A stretch of DNA of 64,000 nucleotides from Anaerolineales bacterium (GTDB lineage: Bacteria; Chloroflexota; Anaerolineae; Anaerolineales; UBA4823), in the NCBI GenBank assembly GCA_016932955.1, contig JAFGBV010000227.1, forward strand, positions 1 to 64,000. Reading direction: 5' to 3'. Shown piece by piece: positions 23,801 through 31,488 of the stretch. Numbering within the stretch: position 1 is the stretch's first letter; each line of letters starts with the position of its first letter. A program made the translations under genes and the position numbers. Under the pieces are notes generated by a model. The model saw only the letters and a list, made by a program, of their open reading frames with translations. It made no database searches and was not told the DNA's origin.

Positions 23801-23958
23801 ACCAATCACCAGACAAACCCACCCCGGATATCCACTTCATGCGCATCACAGCACAAACTGTGAGCCAAATTTGCGAGCTAAGCGAGACGCTCAACCCCGC
23901 TCACCGGCGCATGGTGGCAGATAACGTGTGCTCGATTGGCGAGGAGAAGACTCCATGA
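23797..23958 (+). CDS. 53-aa fragment resembling the N-terminus of a GNAT acetyltransferase
   Basis: A small reading frame from GTG 23797, with AAAGGAG eight bases upstream, to a TGA that overlaps the next gene's ATG. The protein MRITAQTVSQICELSETLNPAHRRMVADNVCSI (in two parts: ITAQTVSQICELSETLNP and AHRRMVADNVCSIGEE) resembles the beta1-alpha1 start of SpeG/BltD-type acetyltransferases (the ITxxNWxxxxxLxVxPEQxxFVAxNxxSxAEA pattern). The acetyl-CoA-binding rest is missing. Overlaps at both ends argue that it is still translated, as either a coupling remnant or a genuine mini-protein. Confidence 0.55.
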   Translation: MNQSPDKPTPDIHFMRITAQTVSQICELSETLNPAHRRMVADNVCSIGEEKTP

Positions 23959-24518
23959 GCAGGAATATCTTGATCTTGAAAGGCAGCCCGCGGGAATGGG
24001 GCAACAGCGCCACCCTTGCCGAGCGCGCTGCCGTGGGGGCGCGCGAGGCTGGCGCTCAGGTGGAGAGCATCCATTTGCATGGGTTGAACATCCAGCCGTG
24101 CAACGCCTGCGACTTGTGTGCGGAAAACGGCGAGTGCGTCCTTGAAGACGATATGCGCTCCATCTACCCCAAACTGGCGGCAGCGGATGCCATCCTGCTC
24201 GCCTCGCCGGTGTACTGGTTCACCTACAGCGCCCAGCTCAAGCTGTGCATCGACCGCTGGTATGGCTTCCAGGGCAATCGCTGGCAAGAAGTCGCCCACA
24301 AGCAATATGGCATCATCCTGACCTATGGAGACACGGACCTGTATACCTCAGGTGGGATCAATGCCATCCACACCTTTGAAACGATGTGCCGCTTTTTGAA
24401 AAGCGAGATCGTTGGCATCGTTCATGGCTCGCTGGGAGATGTGGGCGATGCGCAGAAGAACCCCGAGCTGCTGCAAAAGGCTTATGAGCTCGGCAAGCTC
24501 CTGGCAGCGGAGAAATAA
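23955..24518 (+). CDS. NAD(P)H-dependent FMN reductase-like flavodoxin-fold protein
   Basis: A 187-residue protein. NILILKGSPREWGNSATLAE is the phosphate-binding loop of the NADPH-dependent FMN reductase family, and ASPVYWFTYSAQLKLCIDRWYGF is the flavin-binding second motif. In between, CNACDLCAENGECVLEDDM is the Cys-rich insert of iron-sulfur flavoprotein-like homologues (three Cys in CxxCxxCxxxGxC spacing). ATG 23955 is chosen because of GGCGAGGAG upstream and the ATGA overlap. It probably reduces flavin, quinone or a small electrophile. Confidence 0.87.
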   Translation: MSRNILILKGSPREWGNSATLAERAAVGAREAGAQVESIHLHGLNIQPCNACDLCAENGECVLEDDMRSIYPKLAAADAILLASPVYWFTYSAQLKLCIDRWYGFQGNRWQEVAHKQYGIILTYGDTDLYTSGGINAIHTFETMCRFLKSEIVGIVHGSLGDVGDAQKNPELLQKAYELGKLLAAEK

Positions 24519-24519
24519 G

Positions 24520-25407
24520 ATGAGCGCCAAACCCATTTTCATTACTGCTGCCGCGACAGGCGAAGAAATGGCTTTACGCCTGCTGATCAACAGCCTGCGC
24601 ACCTTTGGCGGAGAGTTCTCCGATGCTCCTGTGTGGATTTTTGCCGTTCACCCGGACGACGCGCGCGGCATGGAAAATGAGCAGACCAGCATCCTCCCAT
24701 TGGAAATCCCCGGCTCTGTAGCAGCCTATCCCTTCGGGAAAAAGGTAGCCGCCTGTGCGCGCGCCGAAGAGCTTGCCCCGCTTGGGACGCGCTCGTTTGC
24801 CTGGATCGATTTGAGCTGCCTGGTTGTCCAGCCGCCGCTGCTTTTCGATCTGGGCAAAGCGTTCGATGCTGCTTTCCGCCCGGTGCATATTCGCAACGTT
24901 GGCCTCCCGCCGTCAGAGGCGCTGGACGCTTTCTGGAGAGGAATCTACGCTGCAGTGGGGGTTGAGGATATTCTCACAACCGTCACTTCCTTTGTGGATA
25001 GCCAAGTCTTGCGCGCCTACTTCAACACGCATACCTTTGCCTTCAATCCACGGTTGGGGTTGATGCGCCGCTGGTACACGCTGTTCCAGCAACTGGTTGG
25101 CGATGCGCAGTTCCAGGCCGCGGCCTGCCAAGATGAGCGCCACCAGATTTTCCTGTTCCAGGCGTTGTTGAGCGCCATCATTGCCTCATCCCTGGAGCCT
25201 GAGCGGGTGCACATCCTCCCTCCCACCTACAATTATCCGTATAACCTGCACCGTCGCCTGCCTGAAGACCATCGCCCCTCCGCACTCAACGACCTGGTTT
25301 GTTTCACATTCGAGGAGCGAACCATCCACCCCGATGCAGTGAGCGATATCCAAATCCATGAACCCTTACACACATGGTTGAAGAAACAACTTTCTTCTCC
25401 AGCATGA
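24520..25407 (+). CDS. uncharacterised protein with glycosyltransferase-A-like features
   Basis: A 295-residue soluble protein starting one base after the previous stop. I do not recognise a named family. The order of elements is reminiscent of GT-A glycosyltransferases: an N-terminal strand with a 'LLINSLRTFGGEF' helix, FAWIDLSCLVVQPPLLFDLG in the position of the metal-binding DxD region (here only D-L-S), NTHTFAFNPRLGLMRRWYTLFQQLV, and YNYPYNLHRR near the end. The missing DxD could mean a non-metal enzyme or a non-catalytic fold. No signal peptide. Function unassigned. Confidence 0.6.
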   Translation: MSAKPIFITAAATGEEMALRLLINSLRTFGGEFSDAPVWIFAVHPDDARGMENEQTSILPLEIPGSVAAYPFGKKVAACARAEELAPLGTRSFAWIDLSCLVVQPPLLFDLGKAFDAAFRPVHIRNVGLPPSEALDAFWRGIYAAVGVEDILTTVTSFVDSQVLRAYFNTHTFAFNPRLGLMRRWYTLFQQLVGDAQFQAAACQDERHQIFLFQALLSAIIASSLEPERVHILPPTYNYPYNLHRRLPEDHRPSALNDLVCFTFEERTIHPDAVSDIQIHEPLHTWLKKQLSSPA

Positions 25408-25425
25408 ACAGCGAGGTAAAAAAGA

Positions 25426-26418
25426 ATGGACACACAAGGTTTTATGCAATTCTTGCAAACCCGTAAACTCTCCGATGAACAGATGGCGCAGCATATTGCC
25501 ATCGTTGCCCAGTTCGAGAGTTATCTGAGCACCCTCACTCCGCCGATCTCATTAGAGACCGCCAGCGCCGAGGCCACACAGGCATTCGTAGATAGATTGA
25601 TTGCCGCAGGCGATAACAATTACGATAACCTGCTTGCCCTGGCGCGCTACGGCCGCTTTTGCCGCAACAACGCCCTCTACGTAGCCATTCTGGAGCTGCT
25701 GGATGGCGCGGAGGCCTTTGAGGGTATGTATCGAAAAGTAGGTGAGGTGGCAGGCGCAGAAATCCGTGACAAGGTCTTTGCCCAAGCGCCAGTACCCCCA
25801 TTGGGCATCTCCAGCCAGCAAAAAGCACGCCTGACACAGGTTGTGATGGAGCGCCTCGAGCGCATTGTTGATGATGAGACACGCGCCCGCATCTTCTCTG
25901 ATAGCTTCCGAGATCTAGCGGATGAATACTATTTGGAAGATAAGGATAAATATTGGGAAATCGGCAACTTCGACACATTTCTAGAGATGAAACGGCAGGA
26001 GTTCATCGCCCAGCTTGAGCAGATCATGACCGAAGGAAAGCTGTTCTTCAGCCAGGAAATCACGCCAGAAGTGGTTGACTTCGTGCGCAACGATCCCGAA
26101 ATATCCCAGGGGGTGCGGCAAGGCAATATTCTCTACGTCACCAAGATCCCCTACATGACCAAGCAATACCTGGCAGAAAGCGATCCCCTGATGAAGCGTT
26201 ACTATGCCTGCCACTGCCCCTGGGCGCGTGAATCCCTGCTGCACGGCGAAACGCCCGTTTCAGCGAAATTCTGCCAGTGCAGCGCAGGATTCCACAAGAA
26301 ACCCTGGGAGGTGATCTTTGGTCAGTACCTGCAAACCGATGTGCTCGAATCGGTGCTCCAGGGTGATCTGCGCTGTCGCTTTGCCATTCACCTGCCAGAA
26401 AACCTGGAGACTAGTTGA
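25426..26418 (+). CDS. uncharacterised protein with a conserved-looking Cys/His cluster
   Basis: A 330-residue soluble, mostly helical protein. The first 150 residues contain an FxxxLxxRKLSDEQMAQHIAIVAQFESYL segment resembling a SAM-like/integrase N-terminal helix bundle. The C-terminal third has YYACHCPWARESLL and, about 20 residues later, FCQCSAGFHKKPWEVIFGQ, a likely metal site (C-x-C ... C-x-C with nearby His). I cannot name the family; homologues with the CHCPWARES/CQCSAGFHKKPWE pair exist in anaerobes to my recollection, but their role is unknown. It follows the previous gene by 18 bases. Confidence 0.65.
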   Translation: MDTQGFMQFLQTRKLSDEQMAQHIAIVAQFESYLSTLTPPISLETASAEATQAFVDRLIAAGDNNYDNLLALARYGRFCRNNALYVAILELLDGAEAFEGMYRKVGEVAGAEIRDKVFAQAPVPPLGISSQQKARLTQVVMERLERIVDDETRARIFSDSFRDLADEYYLEDKDKYWEIGNFDTFLEMKRQEFIAQLEQIMTEGKLFFSQEITPEVVDFVRNDPEISQGVRQGNILYVTKIPYMTKQYLAESDPLMKRYYACHCPWARESLLHGETPVSAKFCQCSAGFHKKPWEVIFGQYLQTDVLESVLQGDLRCRFAIHLPENLETS

Positions 26419-26441
26419 AGGAGAAGTTATAATATCAGGCG

Positions 26442-26738
26442 ATGAGCCTATGTCCTCATTGCCAGGCAATTGATGGGCAGGTGCGGGCAGGCAAAAACCT
26501 GTCGGGCACACAGCGGATCAAATGCACACGCTGCGGCTGCCGTTACACGCCGCAGCCGGCTGTGGGGCGCTATTCTGGCGAGATGCGCGATAGGGCTGTG
26601 CAGCTCTACATGAGCGGGTGCAGCTTTCGGAAGATCGCCCGCTGCCTCCATATCAACCACCAGACGATCATCAATTGGATCAACGCGTATGCAAAACAGC
26701 TGCCCCGGCCCGTGGCGCGCTCCTTGAGCCGCAGGTAA
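26442..26738 (+). CDS. zinc-ribbon plus helix-turn-helix protein, transposase-subunit-like
   Basis: A 98-residue protein. The N-terminal zinc ribbon has CPHC and CTRCGC pairs about 25 residues apart. A resolvase/InsA-like HTH follows (VQLYMSGCSFRKIARCLHINHQTIINWINAYAKQLP). This is the architecture of the DNA-binding InsA-type subunit of IS1-family transposases, but no DDE catalytic partner and no terminal inverted repeats are visible, so it is either an orphan remnant or a domesticated regulator. Its ATG is 24 bases after the upstream stop. Confidence 0.65.
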   Translation: MSLCPHCQAIDGQVRAGKNLSGTQRIKCTRCGCRYTPQPAVGRYSGEMRDRAVQLYMSGCSFRKIARCLHINHQTIINWINAYAKQLPRPVARSLSRR

Positions 26739-26774
26739 TCCATATCCTTGGAATTAGACATTTTTCTGGTTTAA

Positions 26775-26803
26775 TTGACGCAGAATAGGGTTTATGGTAC
26801 ATT
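26775..26803 (+). promoter_or_regulatory. sigma70-like promoter of the corrinoid/MttB operon
   Basis: TTGACG (26775-26780), a 17-base spacer and TACATT (26798-26803). Predicted initiation near 26810 gives a leader of about 150 bases before the corrinoid protein gene. Confidence 0.6.
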
Positions 26804-26807
26804 AAAC

Positions 26808-26926
26808 ATTAACCAAAAGTTAATTTGTTTTCCCTTTTCCTGGTTATGAAAGACGAGGATCATGAGGGTGAGGATGGCTACTGACGTTCATAGTAGTATG
26901 TCTTTTACAACGAACGTCAGTTTTTT
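26808..26926 (+). promoter_or_regulatory. mRNA leader with hairpin and strong terminator/attenuator
   Basis: The leader starts with a small perfect hairpin ATTAAC-CAAAA-GTTAAT (about 26808-26824). It ends in ACTGACGTTC / GAACGTCAGT (26880-26921), a 10-bp perfect stem with a 22-base loop followed by a run of seven T. That is a textbook intrinsic terminator 38 bases before the corrinoid protein ATG and downstream of a promoter on the same strand. Between the two hairpins a 12-codon frame (ATG 26846 to TGA 26884) ends inside the terminator stem. Attenuation is inferred; the alternative is simple termination of the upstream genes. Confidence 0.6.
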
Positions 26927-26963
26927 AATTTAACTCGATACCCGATATAAGGAGAATGAATCC

Positions 26964-27611
26964 ATGAGCGAAGAATTATTCAAAGCGATGGCGCAAAGTG
27001 TGATTGATGGCGATCCAGAAACAGCCGAACAACTGGCAAAACAGGCAATTGCCAGCGGAATCGACCCGCTGGAAGCCATCAACCAGGGCTTTGTGCTCGG
27101 GGTGAACCACGTGGGCAATCAATTTAGCTGCGGCGAGATGTTCTTGCCGGACCTCGTTCTGGCGGGCGAGGCCATGAAGGCTGCTGTGGCGGTTCTGGAA
27201 CCGGAGATGGCTCAGCGTGGCACCGAGCGCCCAACCCTGGGGAATGTTGTGATCGGCACCGTCGAAGGCGATATCCACGATATTGGCAAAACTCTGGTGG
27301 CGACGATGCTCTCTGCCAGCGGTTTCCGGGTTCATGATCTTGGCGTTGACGTGCCGATCACCAAATTTATCGAGACTGCGCAGCAAGTGAACGCCGACAT
27401 TATCGGGGTAAGCGCGCTGCTCACCACCACCATGGTTAAGCAACGCACGCTGGTGGAGAAGATTGCTGAGGCAGGATTGCGACCCCGCGTTAAAATCATG
27501 GTTGGTGGCGCCCCCGTCACCCGTGACTGGGCTTCACAGATCGGTGCGGATGGCTTCAGCGAAGATGCAATTAGCTCGGTGGCTGTAGCCAAGAGCCTGG
27601 TAGGAAAATAA
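26964..27611 (+). CDS. methyltransferase cognate corrinoid protein (MtbC/MttC-like)
   Basis: A 215-residue corrinoid protein of one-carbon metabolism. The N-terminal helical cap (residues 1-85) is followed by a B12-binding Rossmann domain. The cobalt-ligand motif EGDIHDIGKTL places His at about residue 105, SGF and DLGVDVP follow, and GGAPVTRDWASQIGADGFSEDA is the lower-ligand pocket with the GG motif. It carries the methyl group taken from a methylamine-type substrate by an MttB-family protein and passes it to a second methyltransferase. It is the only corrinoid protein for four MttB-family genes downstream. AAGGAG precedes the ATG. Confidence 0.93.
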   Translation: MSEELFKAMAQSVIDGDPETAEQLAKQAIASGIDPLEAINQGFVLGVNHVGNQFSCGEMFLPDLVLAGEAMKAAVAVLEPEMAQRGTERPTLGNVVIGTVEGDIHDIGKTLVATMLSASGFRVHDLGVDVPITKFIETAQQVNADIIGVSALLTTTMVKQRTLVEKIAEAGLRPRVKIMVGGAPVTRDWASQIGADGFSEDAISSVAVAKSLVGK

Positions 27612-27699
27612 CCAATGCATCCCGGGTATCCGGAGCGCAGGACGCTCTGGATCAATTGTGTACAAACTGTTCTCGAATGTAAGCAGGAGGGATGGTCAG

Positions 27700-29448
27700 A
27701 TGTATAACAAGCGATGGTTCAATGTATTATGTGTAAGCATGCTGGTGCTGCTCTCCGTGGCCCTGGCGAGCTGCGCCCGCCTGACATCAACGCCCGCGGG
27801 TGGAGAGACTCCCGTGGTAACAGAAGAGGCTCAAAAAAGCAGTGTCGTCATTGTGATTCCCGAGGATCCGCCGAACTTTAATGCCGCCGTCTACGATACA
27901 GGTTATGATGCTCTGGTGATGGAATTGGTGCTGCTGGGATTAACTGATCTTAACCCAAATGGCGAGGTAATAACAGAACTGGCGGCTGAACTACCGAGTA
28001 CCGAGAATGGCTCCGTGGTGATCGACGAAGAAAACTGGACCATGGATGTTACCTGGAAGTTACGCCAGGATGTGAAATGGCAGGATGGTCAGCCAGTGAC
28101 TGCCGATGATCTTGTATTTACCTATGAGGCAATTGTCAATCCGGAGACGGGAGGGTGGATCCCCGGCGTTGATTACATTGACAGTGTTGAGAAAGTTGAC
28201 CAGTATACTGTGGTCGTCCACTATAACAGCATCTATCCAGGATACCTACTGCAATTTGGCGGCGAGCAGGTTGTTCTTTGGCCTGCGCACTATTGTAACG
28301 CCGAAGAAGGGTTCATTGCCTGGGATTGTGCACGCCAGCCCCTCAGCAATGGGCCATACATTCTGGAAGAATGGACAGTCGGTGATCACATGAACTTTGT
28401 ACGGAATCCAGGTTATTACCAGCCCGGCAAGCCAACAATCGAACGCATTGTGGTACGCATCATACCCGATGATGCGGTGCGGAAAACAATGCTCATCCAG
28501 GGAGACGCGGATATCTATCCGTGGGTTACAGAACCAGTTGCCACGGATCTGATTCAGCAGGCTTCACTTGTAACAGTCAGTGTCAGCCCAACCAGCCGCT
28601 GGGTGATGCGACTGTTCCCTAACCTGGCAGCGCGAGGAACGATCGACTCTGTTGAAACACCGCACCCCATCCTGGCAGATGTGCGCGTGCGACAGGCTAT
28701 TCGCATGGCGATTGATGTACCCCAAATCTCAGATTCGATCTTCTATGGCTACAGCAAACCAGTATGGAGCGAATTCTTCCGCCCGCCTTATGACACTTGC
28801 AATATCCCGCAACCGGTATATGACCCAGCGGCCGCCGCTGCCTTGCTGGAAGAAGCCGGCTGGAGAGATACAGATGGGGATGAGGTGCGCGAATGCCACG
28901 GCTGCCTTTACGCTGAAGAAGGGTATGTGATGGAGATGGAAATGATCACCTACTCTGAATATGGTGAAGCGCTGGTGCTGACGCAGCAATTAATCAGTGA
29001 GATGCTAGGCAAGATTGGCATGCACTTGCGCTTGACAGTTATGGAAGGCAGCGTGATGTGGGCTGACTTTGCCAGTGGGGGTATCGAGCAGCGTGGCAAC
29101 TTTGACATCGATTTATACGATGATGGATATGCCGGATCTGATCCAACTGATTTCCTGTGGCAATACTATGCTGCCGATGCTGCTATCCCGGATTATGGCT
29201 GGAACATCGGGCGGTGGTACAACGAGGACTTCAACGCGCTCTTGGATGAGGCTTATACCCTGGACGAAGCCTATCGCCAGGAGGTTTTCTGCCAGATGGC
29301 TGAAATCCTGGATGAAGAGGTTCCCCAGATTTTGCTGTTTACGACAATCAACGCCGATGCCTTCAGCAATCGCCTGAACGGCCCCCAAGCCACCGCCAAT
29401 GATATGGTCACCTGGAACGTGGCAGATTGGACTATTGTTAGCCCTTAG
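27700..29448 (+). CDS. peptide/nickel-type ABC substrate-binding lipoprotein (SBP_bac_5)
   Basis: A 582-residue extracellular solute-binding protein of the DppA/OppA family. The signal peptide ends in a lipobox, LASC, with the lipidated Cys at about residue 25. Family blocks include WTMDVTWKLRQDVKWQDGQPVTADDLVFTYEAI, SNGPYILEEWTVGDHMNFVRNPGYY and VRQAIRMAID. Start 27700 is chosen because AGGAGG lies ten bases upstream; an in-frame GTG at 27658 would add 14 non-signal residues. Its place between a corrinoid protein and MttB genes suggests uptake of a quaternary amine-containing compound, perhaps a betaine or a methylated peptide or sugar. Confidence 0.9.
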   Translation: MYNKRWFNVLCVSMLVLLSVALASCARLTSTPAGGETPVVTEEAQKSSVVIVIPEDPPNFNAAVYDTGYDALVMELVLLGLTDLNPNGEVITELAAELPSTENGSVVIDEENWTMDVTWKLRQDVKWQDGQPVTADDLVFTYEAIVNPETGGWIPGVDYIDSVEKVDQYTVVVHYNSIYPGYLLQFGGEQVVLWPAHYCNAEEGFIAWDCARQPLSNGPYILEEWTVGDHMNFVRNPGYYQPGKPTIERIVVRIIPDDAVRKTMLIQGDADIYPWVTEPVATDLIQQASLVTVSVSPTSRWVMRLFPNLAARGTIDSVETPHPILADVRVRQAIRMAIDVPQISDSIFYGYSKPVWSEFFRPPYDTCNIPQPVYDPAAAAALLEEAGWRDTDGDEVRECHGCLYAEEGYVMEMEMITYSEYGEALVLTQQLISEMLGKIGMHLRLTVMEGSVMWADFASGGIEQRGNFDIDLYDDGYAGSDPTDFLWQYYAADAAIPDYGWNIGRWYNEDFNALLDEAYTLDEAYRQEVFCQMAEILDEEVPQILLFTTINADAFSNRLNGPQATANDMVTWNVADWTIVSP

Positions 29449-29520
29449 GGCTCTGGTAATCTAACGACTGCCCTTGATGGACTACAGGTGATAGTGAAAT
29501 TCAGCGGATAACCAGCAACA

Positions 29521-30561
29521 ATGGGCACTTACATCATCAGGCGCCTCTTACAAGCCGTATTGATGATATTCTTATTGAGCATCGTTCAATTCGCGCTGGT
29601 AAACCTCGCGCCGGGCGGGCCACTAGCCGGGCAGGGACAGACGCGCCATGTGCGACCCGAACAGGCCGAAAGGCTGAAACGCCAGTTCGGCCTGGATAAA
29701 CCTCTGCCGGTGCAATATATCATCTGGCTGGCAGGTAATGACTGGATGAAAGTAGATGAGGATGGCGATGGCGTGGTAGATAGCTACGGCACTCGCAAAG
29801 GCATTCTGCGCGGCGACTTTGGATACTCGTTCTGGACACGCCAACCGGTGCTGGAAGAGATTGCCTTACGGCTGCCGAACACGGTTTACCTGATGAGTAT
29901 CACCTTGCTGGTAGCGCTGCTCATCGCCATCCCCATCGGGGTTATCTCCGCAGTCAAACAGTACTCGGCCTTTGACATCGCCGTCACCACATTTTCCTTT
30001 GCTGGGCAAGCCATCCCAGAATTCTGGCTGGGGTTGGTGTTGATCCTGTTATTCTATGGCATGCTGGAGAACCCTTTCACTGGTGGTGCGCTACTCCCCG
30101 CGGGGGGTATGTACACCCAAGATATTGGTTTTTCCCTGGGAGACCGTTTGGTTCACCTCGTGATGCCGGTTGCCACTGGCGCATTGGGCTGGGTGGCCTG
30201 GTATTCGCGGTTCCTGCGCTCCAGTATGCTGGATGTCATCCATCAGGATTACCTGCGCACGGCGCGGGCCAAGGGCCTGGCAGAAAGCAGAGTGATCTTC
30301 CGCCACGCGCTGCGCAATGCACTCATTCCACTGGTTACGCTATTTGCTCTCGACCTGCCGTATATCTTTGGCGGGGCTGTCTTTGTGGAGATGATCTTTG
30401 CCTGGCCTGGCATGGGCAGGCTGTATTACCAGGCAGCGCTGCAGCGTGACTATCCCATCCTGATGGCCGTGTTGACCATCGGGGCAGGCTTCATCATTCT
30501 CTCGAATTTGCTTGCGGATATTCTCTATGCCTTCCTGGATCCAAGAATCCGCTACAACTAG
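29521..30561 (+). CDS. ABC transporter permease, DppB type
   Basis: A 346-residue inner-membrane permease with about six hydrophobic segments. The N-terminal MGTYIIRRLLQAVLMIFLLSIVQFALVNLAPGGP is the standard DppB/OppB opening. The EAA loop reads DYLRTARAKGLAESRVIFRHALRNALIPLVT. An acidic insert of about 20 residues (DWMKVDEDGDGVVDSYGTRKG) lies in the first periplasmic loop and looks like a calcium-binding Dx[DN]xDG element. It pairs with the permease encoded directly downstream. Confidence 0.92.
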   Translation: MGTYIIRRLLQAVLMIFLLSIVQFALVNLAPGGPLAGQGQTRHVRPEQAERLKRQFGLDKPLPVQYIIWLAGNDWMKVDEDGDGVVDSYGTRKGILRGDFGYSFWTRQPVLEEIALRLPNTVYLMSITLLVALLIAIPIGVISAVKQYSAFDIAVTTFSFAGQAIPEFWLGLVLILLFYGMLENPFTGGALLPAGGMYTQDIGFSLGDRLVHLVMPVATGALGWVAWYSRFLRSSMLDVIHQDYLRTARAKGLAESRVIFRHALRNALIPLVTLFALDLPYIFGGAVFVEMIFAWPGMGRLYYQAALQRDYPILMAVLTIGAGFIILSNLLADILYAFLDPRIRYN

Positions 30562-31465
30562 CTCGAAGCGCGCTGTAAGCTCGCAGGGGATGATGGGGCG
30601 CGTCTTTGGGCGGTTCCGCCGCCATCCAGGCGCTATGGCAGGCATGCTGGTTTTTGTTTTATTGGTGTTGCTGGTAATCCTGGCGCCGCTTTCACCTTAT
30701 GACCCCAATCTATCTAACCTGGCTGATCGCTTCCAACCACCCTCTCGCCAGCACCTCTTAGGAACCGATGGTCTGGGTCGCGATCTGCTCACCCGCATTC
30801 TATATGGGGGGCAAATCTCGCTTACCGTTGGATTGCTGGTGGTAGCAGTCACGCTCTCGATTGGAGTCACCGTCGGCGCTCTTGCAGGCTATTTTGGGGG
30901 CTGGCTGGATGGCATTCTGATGCGCATTACAGATGCGGCCCTCAGTCTGCCCTCTCTGCTGGTGTTGATCTTACTCAGCGCCATCTTGCGCGAGGTGCAA
31001 TCTGCTTTCTTTGAGGCGAACAATGTTGTGATCATTGCATTGGTCATTGGGCTGCTTTCCTGGATGACGTTCGCCCGTCTGGTTCGCGCGGCTTTTCTGA
31101 CCCTGCGCGAGCAAGATTATGTCACTGCCTCGCGTAGCCTGGGAGCTTCAAACTTATACATAATAACCCGCCATATTCTGCCCAATGCAGTGGGGCCCGT
31201 GATCGTTGAAGCAACACTGGAGCTGGGATACGCAATCATCGAGGAGGCCGGTCTGAGTTTTTTAGGATTCGGCATCCAACCACCCACACCCAGTTGGGGA
31301 AATCTGTTAGGAAATGCACAGGAAAATCTCACCAAGTATCCCTGGCTGGCAATTTATCCCGGCATCATGATCTTCCTGTCCATTATTTCCGTCAATTACA
31401 TCGGCGATGGCTTACGCGATGCTTTTGACCCCTATAAGGTTTTAGACAAAGTTGGAGAGATCTAA
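30527..31465 (+). CDS. ABC transporter permease, DppC type
   Basis: An inner-membrane permease of about 312 residues. The typical DppC entry MGRVFGRFRRHPGAMAGMLVFVLLVLLVILAPLSPYDPN is followed by DGLGRDLLTRILYGGQISLTVG, an EAA loop at DYVTASRSLGASNLYIITRHILPNAVGPV, and the closing GDGLRDAFDP. The start is uncertain: ATG 30527 overlaps the DppB-type gene by 35 bases, while ATG 30590 would begin 28 bases after it. No DppD/DppF ATPases follow; MttB genes come next, so the ATP-hydrolysing subunits must be supplied from elsewhere. Confidence 0.92.
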   Translation: MPSWIQESATTSSKRAVSSQGMMGRVFGRFRRHPGAMAGMLVFVLLVLLVILAPLSPYDPNLSNLADRFQPPSRQHLLGTDGLGRDLLTRILYGGQISLTVGLLVVAVTLSIGVTVGALAGYFGGWLDGILMRITDAALSLPSLLVLILLSAILREVQSAFFEANNVVIIALVIGLLSWMTFARLVRAAFLTLREQDYVTASRSLGASNLYIITRHILPNAVGPVIVEATLELGYAIIEEAGLSFLGFGIQPPTPSWGNLLGNAQENLTKYPWLAIYPGIMIFLSIISVNYIGDGLRDAFDPYKVLDKVGEI

Positions 31466-31488
31466 TATCAAATCATGAGGAACAAACT

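Noticed and set aside
26442..26738. Insertion sequence
   Set aside because: Only an InsA-like DNA-binding protein is present; no catalytic transposase, inverted repeats or target duplication could be seen.
26846..26884. 12-codon leader peptide (MKDEDHEGEDGY) controlling the MttB operon
   Set aside because: No ribosome site and no regulatory-codon run; mentioned only as part of the leader, not called as a gene.
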